NCBI RefSeq assembly: GCF_001888185.1
Contig: NZ_CP016364.1
Coordinates: 2,728,001-2,792,000, forward strand
Length of the DNA stretch: 64,000 nucleotides
DNA from: Phaeobacter porticola
Lineage (GTDB): Bacteria; Pseudomonadota; Alphaproteobacteria; Rhodobacterales; Rhodobacteraceae
Reading direction: 5' to 3'
The translations under genes and the position numbers were made by a program. Below, piece after piece: positions 1 to 7,472 of this stretch; positions within the stretch are counted from its first letter, which is position 1; each line of letters begins with the position of its first letter. The notes under the pieces were generated by a model that did not search any database, was not told the origin of the DNA, and saw only the letters and a program-made list of their open reading frames with translations.

Positions 1-566
1 CAGCTGCTGGTGTAAAACGCGCTGGTCAACCGATTGGGGATCGCAAGCGTCAGATACCCGAGCAACGTGTCATTATCGCGGACAGGTATGGTCAGGGACA
101 GTTCGAACCCGCCATCACCATTCAGGCTGCGCCCGACGCCAAACACCGGCGTTTCCCGCGCCAAGGCTTTTTGGAAAAACGGTGCGCTTGCAATATTCCC
201 GCTGACACCTTTTGAACTGCAAACCAGATCACCGTTGGCGGTCGCAAAACCGGCGAAGGAATAGTTTGCCTGCCCTTTTAGAAAGGCCTGCATGACTGCG
301 TCGCAGGCTGCGGTCTGATCTCGCAGCGGTAGGATCGCCGCTGCAAGCGCAGAAGCGGCTCCTTTGGTGTGTTGCAGCAACTCCCGCTCGCCCAACGCGG
401 CACGTTCCGTACGTCCCAGAATGGCCACGCGAGACAGGCGAGCAGCCTCATCTATAACAGAATGGGTTTGATAGATGGCAATCATACCCAATGGCAACAA
501 AGCCAAGGTGATGAGTGCGGCGAGCCTGATGAACAGACCGCCAGCCAGCGCTCGCCCCACCCTCAT
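1..566 (-). CDS. Sensor histidine kinase, N-terminal part (cut by window edge)
   Basis: The frame opens with an ATG at 566, one base after the ecfG stop codon, and runs off the left edge with no stop, giving 188 visible residues. The start reads MRVGRALAGGLFIRLAALIT, then a transmembrane stretch, then an extracytoplasmic domain with short hydrophobic strands like a dCache-type sensor domain (for example the stretch around TIPVRDNDTLLGYLTLAIP). The kinase core is outside the window. A kinase at this position, last in the nepR-ecfG operon, is usually the HWE/HisKA2 kinase that feeds PhyR in alphaproteobacteria. The kinase identity is therefore inferred from context plus the sensor half, not from catalytic motifs. 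Confidence 0.72.
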   Translation of the reverse strand, partial: MRVGRALAGGLFIRLAALITLALLPLGMIAIYQTHSVIDEAARLSRVAILGRTERAALGERELLQHTKGAASALAAAILPLRDQTAACDAVMQAFLKGQANYSFAGFATANGDLVCSSKGVSGNIASAPFFQKALARETPVFGVGRSLNGDGGFELSLTIPVRDNDTLLGYLTLAIPNRLTSAFYTSS

Positions 567-567
567 T

Positions 568-1113
568 TTATGCCACGCTTTGTTGCGACACGATGCCCGC
601 AGTCACGGTGTCGGTCAGTTCAATCGGGTCGTCTTCATCCAGCATCATCAGTTCCGTGAGACGTGCGCGCCCCCGATTAACGCGGCTCTTTATGGTGCCG
701 ACTTTGACGCCACAGGTTTCAGCCGCCTCTTCATAAGAAAAGCCACCGGCCCCAACCAGCACTAGCGCCTCGCGCTGTTCATCATTCAACTGTTCAAAGG
801 CGATGTTGAAATCCCGCATATTCAGACGCCCGTCATGGTCAGGCTTCTGCGACAGCTGTTCTGACAGAACGCCATCGGCATCCTCGACCTCGCGCCGACG
901 CTTTCGGCGCAGCGAATAATACGTGTTGCGCAGAATGGTAAACAGCCAGGCCCGCATGTTGGAGCCTTCTTCAAATTTATCTATGTTGGTCCACGCCTTA
1001 ACCAAGGTATCTTGTACCAGATCATCGGCCATGGCGGTGTTTCGGGTCAGGCTGATGGCAAATGCACGCATCGCACCTAAGTGATCGACCAGTTCGTCTC
1101 TTGGATCACTCAT
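568..1113 (-). CDS. ecfG: General stress response ECF sigma factor EcfG
   Basis: A 181-residue ECF sigma factor. Region sigma-2 spans about residues 12-75 (with LVQDTLVKAWTNIDKF) and sigma-4 about 105-155, with a helix-turn-helix around EEAAETCGVKVGTIKSRVNRG. There is no anti-sigma membrane partner; instead the gene overlaps the nepR stop by one base (TGATG). This is the EcfG/RpoE-like sigma that NepR sequesters and PhyR releases on stress. Its own operon carries a promoter of the type it recognises, so positive autoregulation is expected. Identification is strong because sigma, nepR and phyR are contiguous. Confidence 0.95.
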   Translation of the reverse strand: MSDPRDELVDHLGAMRAFAISLTRNTAMADDLVQDTLVKAWTNIDKFEEGSNMRAWLFTILRNTYYSLRRKRRREVEDADGVLSEQLSQKPDHDGRLNMRDFNIAFEQLNDEQREALVLVGAGGFSYEEAAETCGVKVGTIKSRVNRGRARLTELMMLDEDDPIELTDTVTAGIVSQQSVA

Positions 1114-1304
1114 CAGGAGTTGCCCTTATCGTCACCGGACTGTCCAGTCGGCGATACACCTTTTGCCTTAAGCTGGTCCAGCAGATCCGCGAACCGATCA
1201 GGGATCGGCTCTGACGCAAGCGTGTCGAATGCTCGTCTGAGATTGCTGTCGATCTCACGCTCGACCGTGCCGCCACTTTTTCTTGTTGCTTTGTGCTTTT
1301 CCAT
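1113..1304 (-). CDS. nepR: Anti-sigma factor NepR
   Basis: A 63-residue protein starting at ATG 1304 (MEKHK...), with a GGA ribosome site seven bases upstream; a TTG three codons earlier (1313) is possible but weaker. It carries the NepR signature of two helices linked by EPIPDRF, in the stretch LRRAFDTLASEPIPDRF. NepR binds EcfG in unstressed cells and is captured by phosphorylated PhyR. The stop overlaps the ecfG start, so the two are translationally coupled and made in step. The C-terminal tail (GQSGDDKGNS) is polar and probably disordered. Confidence 0.93.
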   Translation of the reverse strand: MEKHKATRKSGGTVEREIDSNLRRAFDTLASEPIPDRFADLLDQLKAKGVSPTGQSGDDKGNS

Positions 1305-1333
1305 ACGATCCAACTATTTTTTCCGCGCACTCT

Positions 1334-1366
1334 GGAACCAAACGCCAGAACCAAGCGTATGGTTCC
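1334..1366. promoter_or_regulatory. Interleaved divergent EcfG-type promoters (phyR and nepR-ecfG)
   Basis: On the plus strand GGAACC (1334-1339), 16 bases, then CGTA (1356-1359), reading to phyR. On the minus strand GGAACC (1366-1361), 16 bases, then CGTT (1344-1341), reading to nepR. The two -35 elements are the ends of one inverted repeat and each -10 lies inside the other promoter. Both match the alphaproteobacterial EcfG consensus (GGAAC...CGTT); the phyR-side -10 is the less perfect one. Confidence 0.85.
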
Positions 1367-1396
1367 ATATGTAGTCAAAAAAAAAGGGACACATCA

Positions 1397-2212
1397 ATGA
1401 CCGCCCCGACGGGAGAAGTTCTTGCTAATCAGATTGGGTCTAACCTGCCCTTCCTGCGCCGTTACGCCCGTGCGCTGACAGGTAGTCAGACCAGCGGTGA
1501 CACCTATGCCCTTGCCACTTTGGAAGCGATCCTGGCCGAACCTGATCGTTTCGAAGCGGATCTGAAGGCCAAGGTGGCTCTGTTCCGGGCCTTTCATGTC
1601 ATCTGGAGTTCTAGTGGAGCACCAGTGGAGCTGGACCAGCCAGATAGCGGTTTGGAAAATCAAGCACAAAAACATCTGCGCGCGCTGACCCCAAACACCC
1701 GAGAGGCATTGCTGCTTCATACAATCGAAGATTTTTCAGCAGCTGAGGTCGGCCAGATCATGGATCTGCCAACGGAAGAAGCCAGTGAGCTGGTCAAAAT
1801 CGCTTATCAGGAAATGACCAAATCCACTTCTGGCCGGATCATGATCATCGAAGATGAGGCGATCATCTCAATGGATCTGGAGGGCATCGTAGGTGATATG
1901 GGGCACCGCGTGACCGGAATTGCCCGCACCGAAGATGCGGCGCTGAAACTAGCCCAGCAGGAAACGCCTGATCTTATTCTGTCCGACATCCAGCTGGCTG
2001 ATAATTCCAGTGGAATCGATGCGGTAAACAGAATTCTGACAGATCATTTTGAATGTCCGGTCATCTTCATCACAGCCTTCCCCGAGCGTCTGCTGACAGG
2101 TGAAGGGCCAGAGCCTGCGTTCCTAATCTCCAAACCCTATACCGAGGATCAGGTGCGCTCGGCCGTAAGCCAGGCTATGTTCTTCTCCTCGACTGAAACG
2201 CTAAAGGTCTAA
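1397..2212 (+). CDS. phyR: Response regulator PhyR (sigma-like domain plus receiver)
   Basis: A 271-residue protein from ATG 1397, chosen because GGGA lies eight bases upstream and the product begins MTAPTGEV as in the family; upstream in-frame codons lie over the promoter. Residues 1-140 form the sigma-like domain (degenerate sigma-2 and sigma-4), and about 147-265 a receiver domain with acidic pocket IIEDE, phospho-acceptor Asp in LILSDIQLAD, conserved Thr in FITAFPE and Lys in LISKPYT. On phosphorylation the sigma-like half binds NepR and frees EcfG (partner switching). Divergent from nepR-ecfG and driven by its own EcfG-type promoter. Confidence 0.95.
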   Translation: MTAPTGEVLANQIGSNLPFLRRYARALTGSQTSGDTYALATLEAILAEPDRFEADLKAKVALFRAFHVIWSSSGAPVELDQPDSGLENQAQKHLRALTPNTREALLLHTIEDFSAAEVGQIMDLPTEEASELVKIAYQEMTKSTSGRIMIIEDEAIISMDLEGIVGDMGHRVTGIARTEDAALKLAQQETPDLILSDIQLADNSSGIDAVNRILTDHFECPVIFITAFPERLLTGEGPEPAFLISKPYTEDQVRSAVSQAMFFSSTETLKV

Positions 2213-2225
2213 ACCCCTTCAGTTC

Positions 2226-2922
2226 CTAAGAACGAAAAGCCTCTGGACCGGCCCGAAATTTTTTGACTGGGGCGCATTTAAAATTTGAACGCGCGCCGGT
2301 CAGGTCATCCCTCGCGCTTTGGCAGTTCCCCCGGATCTGGGTGGTGTAACCGCCGCTGCCCAGTCGGTGGGTCACTCCGGTGATCGACCAGAGCGGCGGG
2401 ATACTGGGGCGCAGTCCGACAACCAGGGCCTGACCCTCAGCCCGCAGGATCGGATCGCCAACCAGAATGAGGCTAATTGAGTGCCCAGCACGGGTCTGTT
2501 TATCAAGTTTGGATTTGGCCGCCCGCTGGGCGGCTTCTTCCGTTCTATAGGGATGGGTCATCTCATAGGCGGGTGATCCCTCGCCCCCGGTCACCGTCTT
2601 TTTCTCCCCCAGCTTCTTATCGTGCCAGATGGCTTTCACACCTTTGTATGCGGTGGCCTTGTCCTTGCTGACGCGGCAGCCGGGCATCAGCTGGGACTTG
2701 AACACCCAGATTTGCGGCAGGACCACCGTGCCACTGGCGGATTTGCCCTTCTCCCTTGCCGATGAACAGCAAGCCGCCCTCTTTGACCGACACGATGGCG
2801 TCATATTCCTGGCCGATCCGGGCCAGAAAATTGAGGTCGCTTTCGGCTCGTTGGGCCAGATACTCATGTTTGATGCCATTGAGGCGCTCGGCCACCTTGG
2901 GTGCCCGCTTATCCTGTGATCA
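2226..2922 (-). pseudogene. Phage late control protein D (gpD-like tail protein), frameshifted remnant
   Basis: Two adjacent minus-strand frames together give the middle and C-terminal half of a P2-type gpD tail/baseplate protein. The first (about 2920-2740) reads ERLNGIKHEYLAQRAESD and EGGLLFIGKGEG; the reading then moves to another frame (about 2740-2290) with MTHPYRTEEAAQRAAKSKLD and WSITGVTHRLGSGGYTTQI. The upstream side ends at an in-frame stop at 2920-2922 and no gpD N terminus precedes it. No other recognisable tail, capsid or integrase gene is near. This is a relic of a degraded prophage or transferred tail module; confidence in the family is good from the AEYLAQRxESD-like segment. 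Confidence 0.7.
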
Positions 2923-3391
2923 GAAGATGAAATCCCTGCTGGCCCGCTATGGCACCGGCATCCGCCCCGGTTGGGTCAGCGAGGACCTCGCAACGGCTCA
3001 GAGACGAGACAAAGACGAGGCCCTTGCCCTCTGTCTGCGCTGCAATCAGCTCCTGGCGATCCTTCGGCTCGCCCTCTTTGTACTAGCTCAGAGGCAGGTC
3101 AATATGGCCATCACCAATCGCTTTCCGCACGGGATTATCACTCCCCCCAAAGAAGGCATGGGAGGGGGAAGCCGAGGAAATCAGAGCAAGAAATGGGATT
3201 TTCTTTCGCATTCGTTGTCGCCGAACAAAATGCGTGCACATGTTCTGCTGCAACTCATGAGCGAGTGCTATCTTTGCAGTGACAACACTCGGCATGCCCC
3301 GATCCAGATTGACCTTTCCAATGGGGAGCCAACCAGCATCGGGCGGGTGGTGGCCTAAATGCACGAATGGTGAGAGGATTTGTTTCCGCAT
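2923..3391 (-). pseudogene. Unidentified interrupted reading frame
   Basis: On the minus strand a frame gives a plausible signal peptide (MRKKIPFLALISSASPSHA) followed by FFGGSDNPVRKAIGDGHIDL. It hits a TAG at 3085-3083 and, read through, continues with protein-like sequence (YKEGEPKDRQELIAAQTEGK, then GLVFVSSLSR) to about 2925. I do not recognise the family. The single in-frame stop and position next to a broken phage gene suggest one decayed gene. From 3392 to about 3620 I see no convincing gene, only short shadow frames. Confidence 0.4.
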
Positions 3392-3568
3392 CTGGCATCA
3401 TGCGGCAATCAACGGCAGTCATAAAATCTATTTTGCGCCGCAGCGCCCGAAGGGTGGAAAGAACCGCCCAATTGGGTTTGCCAGTAAACACAGGGCTTTC
3501 ACGATACACCCGAAGGCCACGTTCAAATTTGCCCTGTGCTCACCCTTCCAATTAATTCCGATCCCCCC

Positions 3569-3593
3569 GGCGCCTGTTTCAGGCGGCTTTTTT
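3569..3593 (+). terminator. Possible small intrinsic terminator
   Basis: GCCTG (3572-3576), a TTT loop and CAGGC (3580-3584), followed by GG and a run of six T on the plus strand. There is no intact plus-strand gene just upstream, so it may belong to the decayed region, or be fortuitous. Confidence 0.35.
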
Positions 3594-3620
3594 ACATGTG
3601 AACGCATAATCGCGCTGCGA

Positions 3621-4118
3621 TCAGCCCTTGGCAATGGCGCGCAACATCCAGGCCGCCTGTTCGTGGAATGCCGACCGTGCCGTTGCCAGATCCTCGGTCA
3701 CGATGTCCTTACGCTCGCTTGCCACCTCGGCCAGCGCGTGCAAACGATGGGCCACGCGTTCATGGCTTGCTGCCAGATCCTCGACCATCTCAGCCGCACT
3801 GAGGTCACCGGATTTGTCTTCCAACTTAGAGCGACTGACAATATCTGCGAGGCTGGACGGGGCCAGATGGCCAAGGGCGCGGATGCGTTCTGCCAGCTCA
3901 TCCGTGGCGGCAAACATGTTTTCATATTGCTCTTCGGTCAGCTTGTGCACCGAATAAAACGCAGGTCCCTCGACGTTCCAGTGATAGGCGTGGGTCTTAA
4001 ACACAAGGCGATAGGTATCTGCGAGCACATCAGCCAGACCGCTGGCAATTACCGAGGTGTCACGAACACCTGTGGATACGTCGTCACGGCTGGGCACAAC
4101 AGAAAGCGCTTCACTCAT
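3621..4118 (-). CDS. dps: Dps-family DNA-binding ferritin-like protein
   Basis: A 165-residue protein from ATG 4118, chosen because GGAGAA lies just upstream and because a further in-frame start at 4157 would fall on the -10 element. The ferritin-like four-helix fold is marked by KTHAYHWNVEGPAFYSVHKL (first ferroxidase helix) and by AATDELAERIRALG. Dps proteins form dodecamers that oxidise and store iron with peroxide and protect DNA. The EcfG-type promoter directly upstream makes this a predicted member of the general stress regulon encoded at the left end of the window. Confidence 0.92.
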   Translation of the reverse strand: MSEALSVVPSRDDVSTGVRDTSVIASGLADVLADTYRLVFKTHAYHWNVEGPAFYSVHKLTEEQYENMFAATDELAERIRALGHLAPSSLADIVSRSKLEDKSGDLSAAEMVEDLAASHERVAHRLHALAEVASERKDIVTEDLATARSAFHEQAAWMLRAIAKG

Positions 4119-4155
4119 TTCATCTTCTCCATATCTGTTTCGGTATCGCTGACCC

Positions 4156-4180
4156 AACGTACGCCCCCGTCAGAGGTTCC
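4156..4180 (-). promoter_or_regulatory. EcfG-type promoter of dps
   Basis: On the minus strand GGAACC (4180-4175), 15 bases, then CGTT (4159-4156), 38 bases before the chosen dps start. It is one base shorter in spacing than the other EcfG sites here but has perfect -35 and -10 cores. Confidence 0.75.
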
Positions 4181-4275
4181 AAATAATCGTGGACGGTTTT
4201 TCAAGACTTTCCCGAAACAACATTAGGAGATGGGTCGCATTACCTGCGTCGAAATGATTTTTTCGGGCAACTCGT

Positions 4276-4310
4276 ATAAAAAAACCGGTGGAAGTTCATA
4301 CCTCCACCCG
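4276..4310 (-). terminator. Intrinsic terminator after the DUF1328 gene
   Basis: On the minus strand GGTGGAGG, a short loop, CTTCCACC, then CGG and a run of seven T. It lies 20-55 bases beyond the stop of the 54-residue gene upstream. Confidence 0.7.
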
Positions 4311-4332
4311 CGTTATAGCTGGATCATCTGTG

Positions 4333-4497
4333 TTACCTGCCCCTGACCACCCGCACGACCATCGCGATAGCAAACAGCAGGATGAAGACAAAGAACAGGA
4401 TCTGCGCGATCCCGGCAGACGCCGACGCCACGCCACCAAAGCCGAACAGGCCAGCGATGACTGCGACGACAAAGAATAACAAAGCCCAGTAGAGCAT
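4333..4497 (-). CDS. DUF1328 small membrane protein
   Basis: A 54-residue protein from ATG 4497, with AAGGAG seven bases upstream; the longer frame to 4539 lacks a ribosome site. It begins MLYWALLFFVVAVIAGLFGF and consists of two transmembrane helices separated by a short Gly/Ala-rich turn, ending RVVRGR, as in the DUF1328 (YtjA-like) family. The function is unknown, but such genes are commonly stress-induced. The divergent intergenic block contains a GGAACC element pointing toward this gene, which fits control by EcfG. Confidence 0.85.
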   Translation of the reverse strand: MLYWALLFFVVAVIAGLFGFGGVASASAGIAQILFFVFILLFAIAMVVRVVRGR

Positions 4498-4557
4498 AGT
4501 CGTCTCCTTGTGGAATATTATGTTGTGATACCCTCCCAACTCGACCCGGGAGGTGAT

Positions 4558-4591
4558 GGTTCCATGGAACTTTCGCAGCTCGGCTAACGTT
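4558..4591. promoter_or_regulatory. Back-to-back EcfG-type promoter elements
   Basis: A GTTCCATGGAAC palindrome (4559-4570) supplies two -35 elements. Toward the plus-strand DUF883 gene: GGAACT (4566-4571), 16 bases, CGTT (4588-4591), a perfect EcfG match. Toward the DUF1328 gene: GGAACC on the minus strand, 16 bases, then AGTT, one mismatch at the -10. The plus-strand call is strong and the minus one moderate. Confidence 0.75.
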
Positions 4592-4615
4592 GGTTAGTGG
4601 AAAGGAGACCCGATT

Positions 4616-4930
4616 ATGACCGCGACCCAAACACAGACCGAGACAAAGAAATCAACTGCGACACAGCGTGCGCAAAGCAAATCCGCCGAGGCGAAGCAAC
4701 CGGTGACCGAAAAGGTAAAAGAGGTTGGCGAACAGCTCGAGGATATGGCCGTCCGCAATGCGCAGGCAGTCCGCGAAATCGCCACTGAAGGCGCCAAGAA
4801 TACCTCTCAGGCGATCACCGATATGGCTTCTCAGGGCGAGGAATTTGTAAAGAAGAACCCCGCTCTTGCTGTCGCTGGTGCGCTCGGCGTTGGTGTTTTG
4901 ATCGGCCTCGCCGTGCGGGGCCGATACTAA
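4616..4930 (+). CDS. DUF883 (ElaB/YqjD-like) tail-anchored protein
   Basis: A 104-residue protein from ATG 4616, preceded by AAAGGAG. Residues 1-80 are a long amphipathic, Lys/Glu/Ala-rich helical region (AEAKQPVTEKVKEVGEQLED); residues 81-101 are a glycine-rich transmembrane tail (KKNPALAVAGALGVGVLIG). This is the architecture of ElaB/YqjD proteins, which sit in the inner membrane by a C-terminal anchor and can associate with ribosomes in stationary phase. The EcfG-type promoter 25 bases upstream predicts stress or stationary-phase expression. Confidence 0.85.
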   Translation: MTATQTQTETKKSTATQRAQSKSAEAKQPVTEKVKEVGEQLEDMAVRNAQAVREIATEGAKNTSQAITDMASQGEEFVKKNPALAVAGALGVGVLIGLAVRGRY

Positions 4931-5051
4931 GAACTGATATTCGTCTTCATCACGAAAATGGGGGGGCCAAGCAGCCTCCCATTTTCTTACCCGGGCATCA
5001 TATCGAATGTTCAGCCAAGAGAGGCCCACGACCATTCAATCCGCTGATAAA

Positions 5052-5963
5052 TCAAGTAAACTTTCGAAATAGGCGTGTGGTGTCAAAAATCGTGTCCAAC
5101 TTTTCGTAGCGCGCGCGGGTCTCGTCCCATCGCTCTTCCTGCGCGGCGGAGATCATCGCCTCCAGCAGCATCATTGTTGAAATATTGGAATCCCAGGCTG
5201 ATGGGATTTCAACCCAACAATTGAACGTATGTGCCGCAACCGAGCCGATCGGGCTGGACCACTGATCGGTGATCAGGATGACCTTCACCCCCCGTTCCGA
5301 CGCCAGTTCAGCCAGACGTTGTAGATTGGTTTCATATCGGCGGACATCGAACATCAACAATGTGTCCCCTTCCACCATGTCTAACACATAATGCGGCCAG
5401 GTCGCGGACGAGGACGTCATATGTGTCACCCGCTGCCGTATCGCCTGGAAATGGGTGAACGCATAGTCAGCCAATGCCCGTGTGATGCGCCCACCGACGA
5501 CGTATAGCCGCCCTTCGGTATTCGCCAGCTGGCGTACGGCCGCATCGAACTGTTCTGAATCCACATTGGAAAAGGTCTGACTGAGGTTGTCAGTTACCGC
5601 CTGTGCAAATCTGTTCAGAAGATGCCCTTCTGGCGCTTCTGACGCCCAGTTCGCCCGACGCTGGGTTGGTCCAGACCCTTTCGCCTCAAGTTCTTTCAGC
5701 AACGCCTGATGAAACTGCGGATATCCTTTGAACCCCAGTTTCTGCACCATTCGGGCCACCGTCGGTGTCGAGACCTCAGCATTGGCGGCAACGATGGTGA
5801 TTGAGGCCAGACCCGCCGCCGGATAATTCGCCAGCAATGCATTGGCAAACTTGCGTTCGGCCTGCGTCAGACTCGCATATTGCTCTCGGATGAGTTCTCG
5901 CACGGTGGCGGGCGGTTTTGTCACAGTCCGGCTATCCCTTTGCTTTGCCTGCAATTTAAGCAC
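5052..5963 (-). CDS. RpiR-family transcriptional regulator (HTH plus SIS)
   Basis: A 303-residue protein with a GTG start at 5963. The N-terminal RpiR helix-turn-helix lies at about residues 20-95 (SLTQAERKFANALLANYP, then ANAEVSTPTVARMVQKLGFKG); a SIS domain follows at about 125-275 (GRLYVVGGRITRALADYAFTH and GDTLLMFDVRRYE). SIS domains bind phosphosugars in classic members, though many alphaproteobacterial RpiR proteins regulate amine or amino acid pathways. It is divergent from the amidohydrolase-TRAP operon, so it is the likely local regulator. The effector cannot be read from the sequence. Confidence 0.88.
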   Translation of the reverse strand: MLKLQAKQRDSRTVTKPPATVRELIREQYASLTQAERKFANALLANYPAAGLASITIVAANAEVSTPTVARMVQKLGFKGYPQFHQALLKELEAKGSGPTQRRANWASEAPEGHLLNRFAQAVTDNLSQTFSNVDSEQFDAAVRQLANTEGRLYVVGGRITRALADYAFTHFQAIRQRVTHMTSSSATWPHYVLDMVEGDTLLMFDVRRYETNLQRLAELASERGVKVILITDQWSSPIGSVAAHTFNCWVEIPSAWDSNISTMMLLEAMISAAQEERWDETRARYEKLDTIFDTTRLFRKFT

Positions 5964-6010
5964 AGCTTGTCAAGCTGCGCCATCCCCACCGCAGGTGATG
6001 AAATCAGTTC

Positions 6011-6054
6011 TGAAAATATATTGACACAAAAAGCCGTACGTGAAAACATTTTTC
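6011..6054. promoter_or_regulatory. Candidate RpiR operator region
   Basis: Direct repeats TGAAAATAT (6011-6019) and TGAAAACAT (6041-6049) are exactly 30 bp apart, three helical turns. The second extends into a palindrome GAAAA-CAT-TTTTC (6042-6054). A TTGACA (6021-6026) lies between them and could be the -35 of the operon starting at 6074. The pattern fits sites for a dimeric or tetrameric repressor, and RpiR operators are often GAAA/TTTC palindromes; assignment to this regulator is inference. Confidence 0.5.
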
Positions 6055-6073
6055 CAAAATCAGGGAGTACCCA

Positions 6074-6883
6074 ATGTCACTGAGCGATTCCAACGCTCCA
6101 TCTACCGCCGCATCAGACCTGCCCAACCGGGCGGTGGAGATCTGGAATGCCGACGGGACCGGAAATGTGCTGGTGCTGTGCGAACATGCCAGCAACCACA
6201 TCCCGGCGCGGTATGATGGGCTTGGCCTGTCAGCTGACGACCGCGCCAGCCATGCAGCTTGGGATCCTGGCGCTTTGGCCGTGGCCAAAGGGCTATCGGC
6301 GGCGCTTGATTCCCCATTGGTGGCAAGCCGGGTGTCGCGACTGGTCTATGACTGTAACCGCCCACCTGAAGCCCCCAGCGCCATGCCTGCCAAATCCGAG
6401 CTGATCGACGTGCCTGGCAATTGCAACCTTGATGCTGCGATGCGTGAAGAACGGGTGCGATCGGTCTATCTTCCGTTTTGCGACGCAGTGGCAAAGGTGA
6501 TTTCAGACCGCAAGGCGGCAGGTCGCGAGACGGTGCTGGTGACCATTCACAGTTTTACACCTGTCTACTATGGCACGTCCCGCAGCGTCGAAATCGGTAT
6601 TCTACACGATGATGATAGCCGGTTGGCTGACGCGATGCTGAACGCTGCCTCAGCCCTGCCGCACCGGCAAATCGACCGCAACGAACCCTATGGCCCGCAA
6701 GACGGGGTGACCCATTCTCTGGTGCTGCATGGGCAGAACAATCGCCTGGCCAATGTGATGATCGAGGTCCGCAACGATCTGTTACAGACCCCGGAGCAGG
6801 AGGCTGCCATGACCGAAGAGCTGTTGAGCCTCTTGCGACCTGCATTGCAGGACATCGCCGCGAAAGGGGGCATTCATGCCTAA
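6074..6883 (+). CDS. N-formylglutamate amidohydrolase-family protein
   Basis: A 269-residue protein with GGGAG nine bases before ATG 6074. Family marks are VLCEHASNHIPARYDGLGL near residue 35, RLVYDCNRPP near 95, VTIHSFTPVYYG near 160 and a metal-site-like EVRNDL near 230. Characterised members hydrolyse N-formyl-L-glutamate (HutG type) with bound zinc. There are no histidine-degradation genes here. It leads an operon with TRAP transport, a glutamine synthetase-type ligase and two dehydrogenases, so I infer that it cleaves a glutamate amide made or modified by the pathway. The family call is firm, the substrate is not. Confidence 0.85.
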   Translation: MSLSDSNAPSTAASDLPNRAVEIWNADGTGNVLVLCEHASNHIPARYDGLGLSADDRASHAAWDPGALAVAKGLSAALDSPLVASRVSRLVYDCNRPPEAPSAMPAKSELIDVPGNCNLDAAMREERVRSVYLPFCDAVAKVISDRKAAGRETVLVTIHSFTPVYYGTSRSVEIGILHDDDSRLADAMLNAASALPHRQIDRNEPYGPQDGVTHSLVLHGQNNRLANVMIEVRNDLLQTPEQEAAMTEELLSLLRPALQDIAAKGGIHA

Positions 6884-7472
6884 TGTCATCAAAGGATATG
6901 TCCGCGCGATTGACGCAATGAACCGCCTGATCGGGCGGTTTGCAATGTATCTGATCTTTGTGCTCGTGGGCGTGCTTCTGTGGTCCTCGATCTCCAAGAC
7001 CTTTTTCAATCCGTCACTCTGGACGCTGGAAACCGCGCAGTTTGTGATGGTGGCCTACTACATCCTTGGCGGGCCCTACTCGATCCAGATGGGCAGCAAC
7101 GTCCGCATGGATCTGTTCTACGGGTCCTGGTCGCTGAAGACCAAAGCCTGGGTCGATGCCTTCACCGTCCTGTTCCTGATGTTCTATCTCGGTGTGCTGT
7201 TCTACGGCGCGGTCAGCTCCACCGCCTATTCGCTGGGCTATTTCGGGCTTGAGCCGTTCCAGTTTTTCGGCGACTTGCTGAAAACCCTGGTGACTGATGG
7301 CCTTGACGCGGCCAGTACTAAACTTGGCTATCTGGAACGCAGTTCCACCGCCTGGCGCCCGTTCATGTGGCCCATCAAAACCATCCTCTGTTTCGGCGTC
7401 TTTTTGATGCTGCTGCAATGCCTTGCTGAATTGTTCCGTGATCTCGGACGCCTTCGCGGAGACGACTTCTAA
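6876..7472 (+). CDS. TRAP transporter small membrane subunit (DctQ type)
   Basis: A 198-residue membrane protein overlapping the amidohydrolase gene by eight bases. It has four predicted helices, at about residues 20-42 (FAMYLIFVLVGVLLWSSIS), 55-75, 90-115 (DAFTVLFLMFYLGVLFYG) and 160-185. In the third quarter is an insertion of about 40 residues (around GDLLKTLVTDGLDAAS) not found in short DctQ proteins and typical of larger DctQ subunits. It assists the large subunit in sodium-driven uptake of an organic anion or zwitterion. Confidence 0.9.
   Translation: MPNVIKGYVRAIDAMNRLIGRFAMYLIFVLVGVLLWSSISKTFFNPSLWTLETAQFVMVAYYILGGPYSIQMGSNVRMDLFYGSWSLKTKAWVDAFTVLFLMFYLGVLFYGAVSSTAYSLGYFGLEPFQFFGDLLKTLVTDGLDAASTKLGYLERSSTAWRPFMWPIKTILCFGVFLMLLQCLAELFRDLGRLRGDDF

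Noticed and set aside
3279-4226. Long plus-strand open frame opposite dps (315 codons)
   Set aside because: It is antisense to a well-supported dps gene with promoter and ribosome site, has no ribosome site of its own and no recognisable family.
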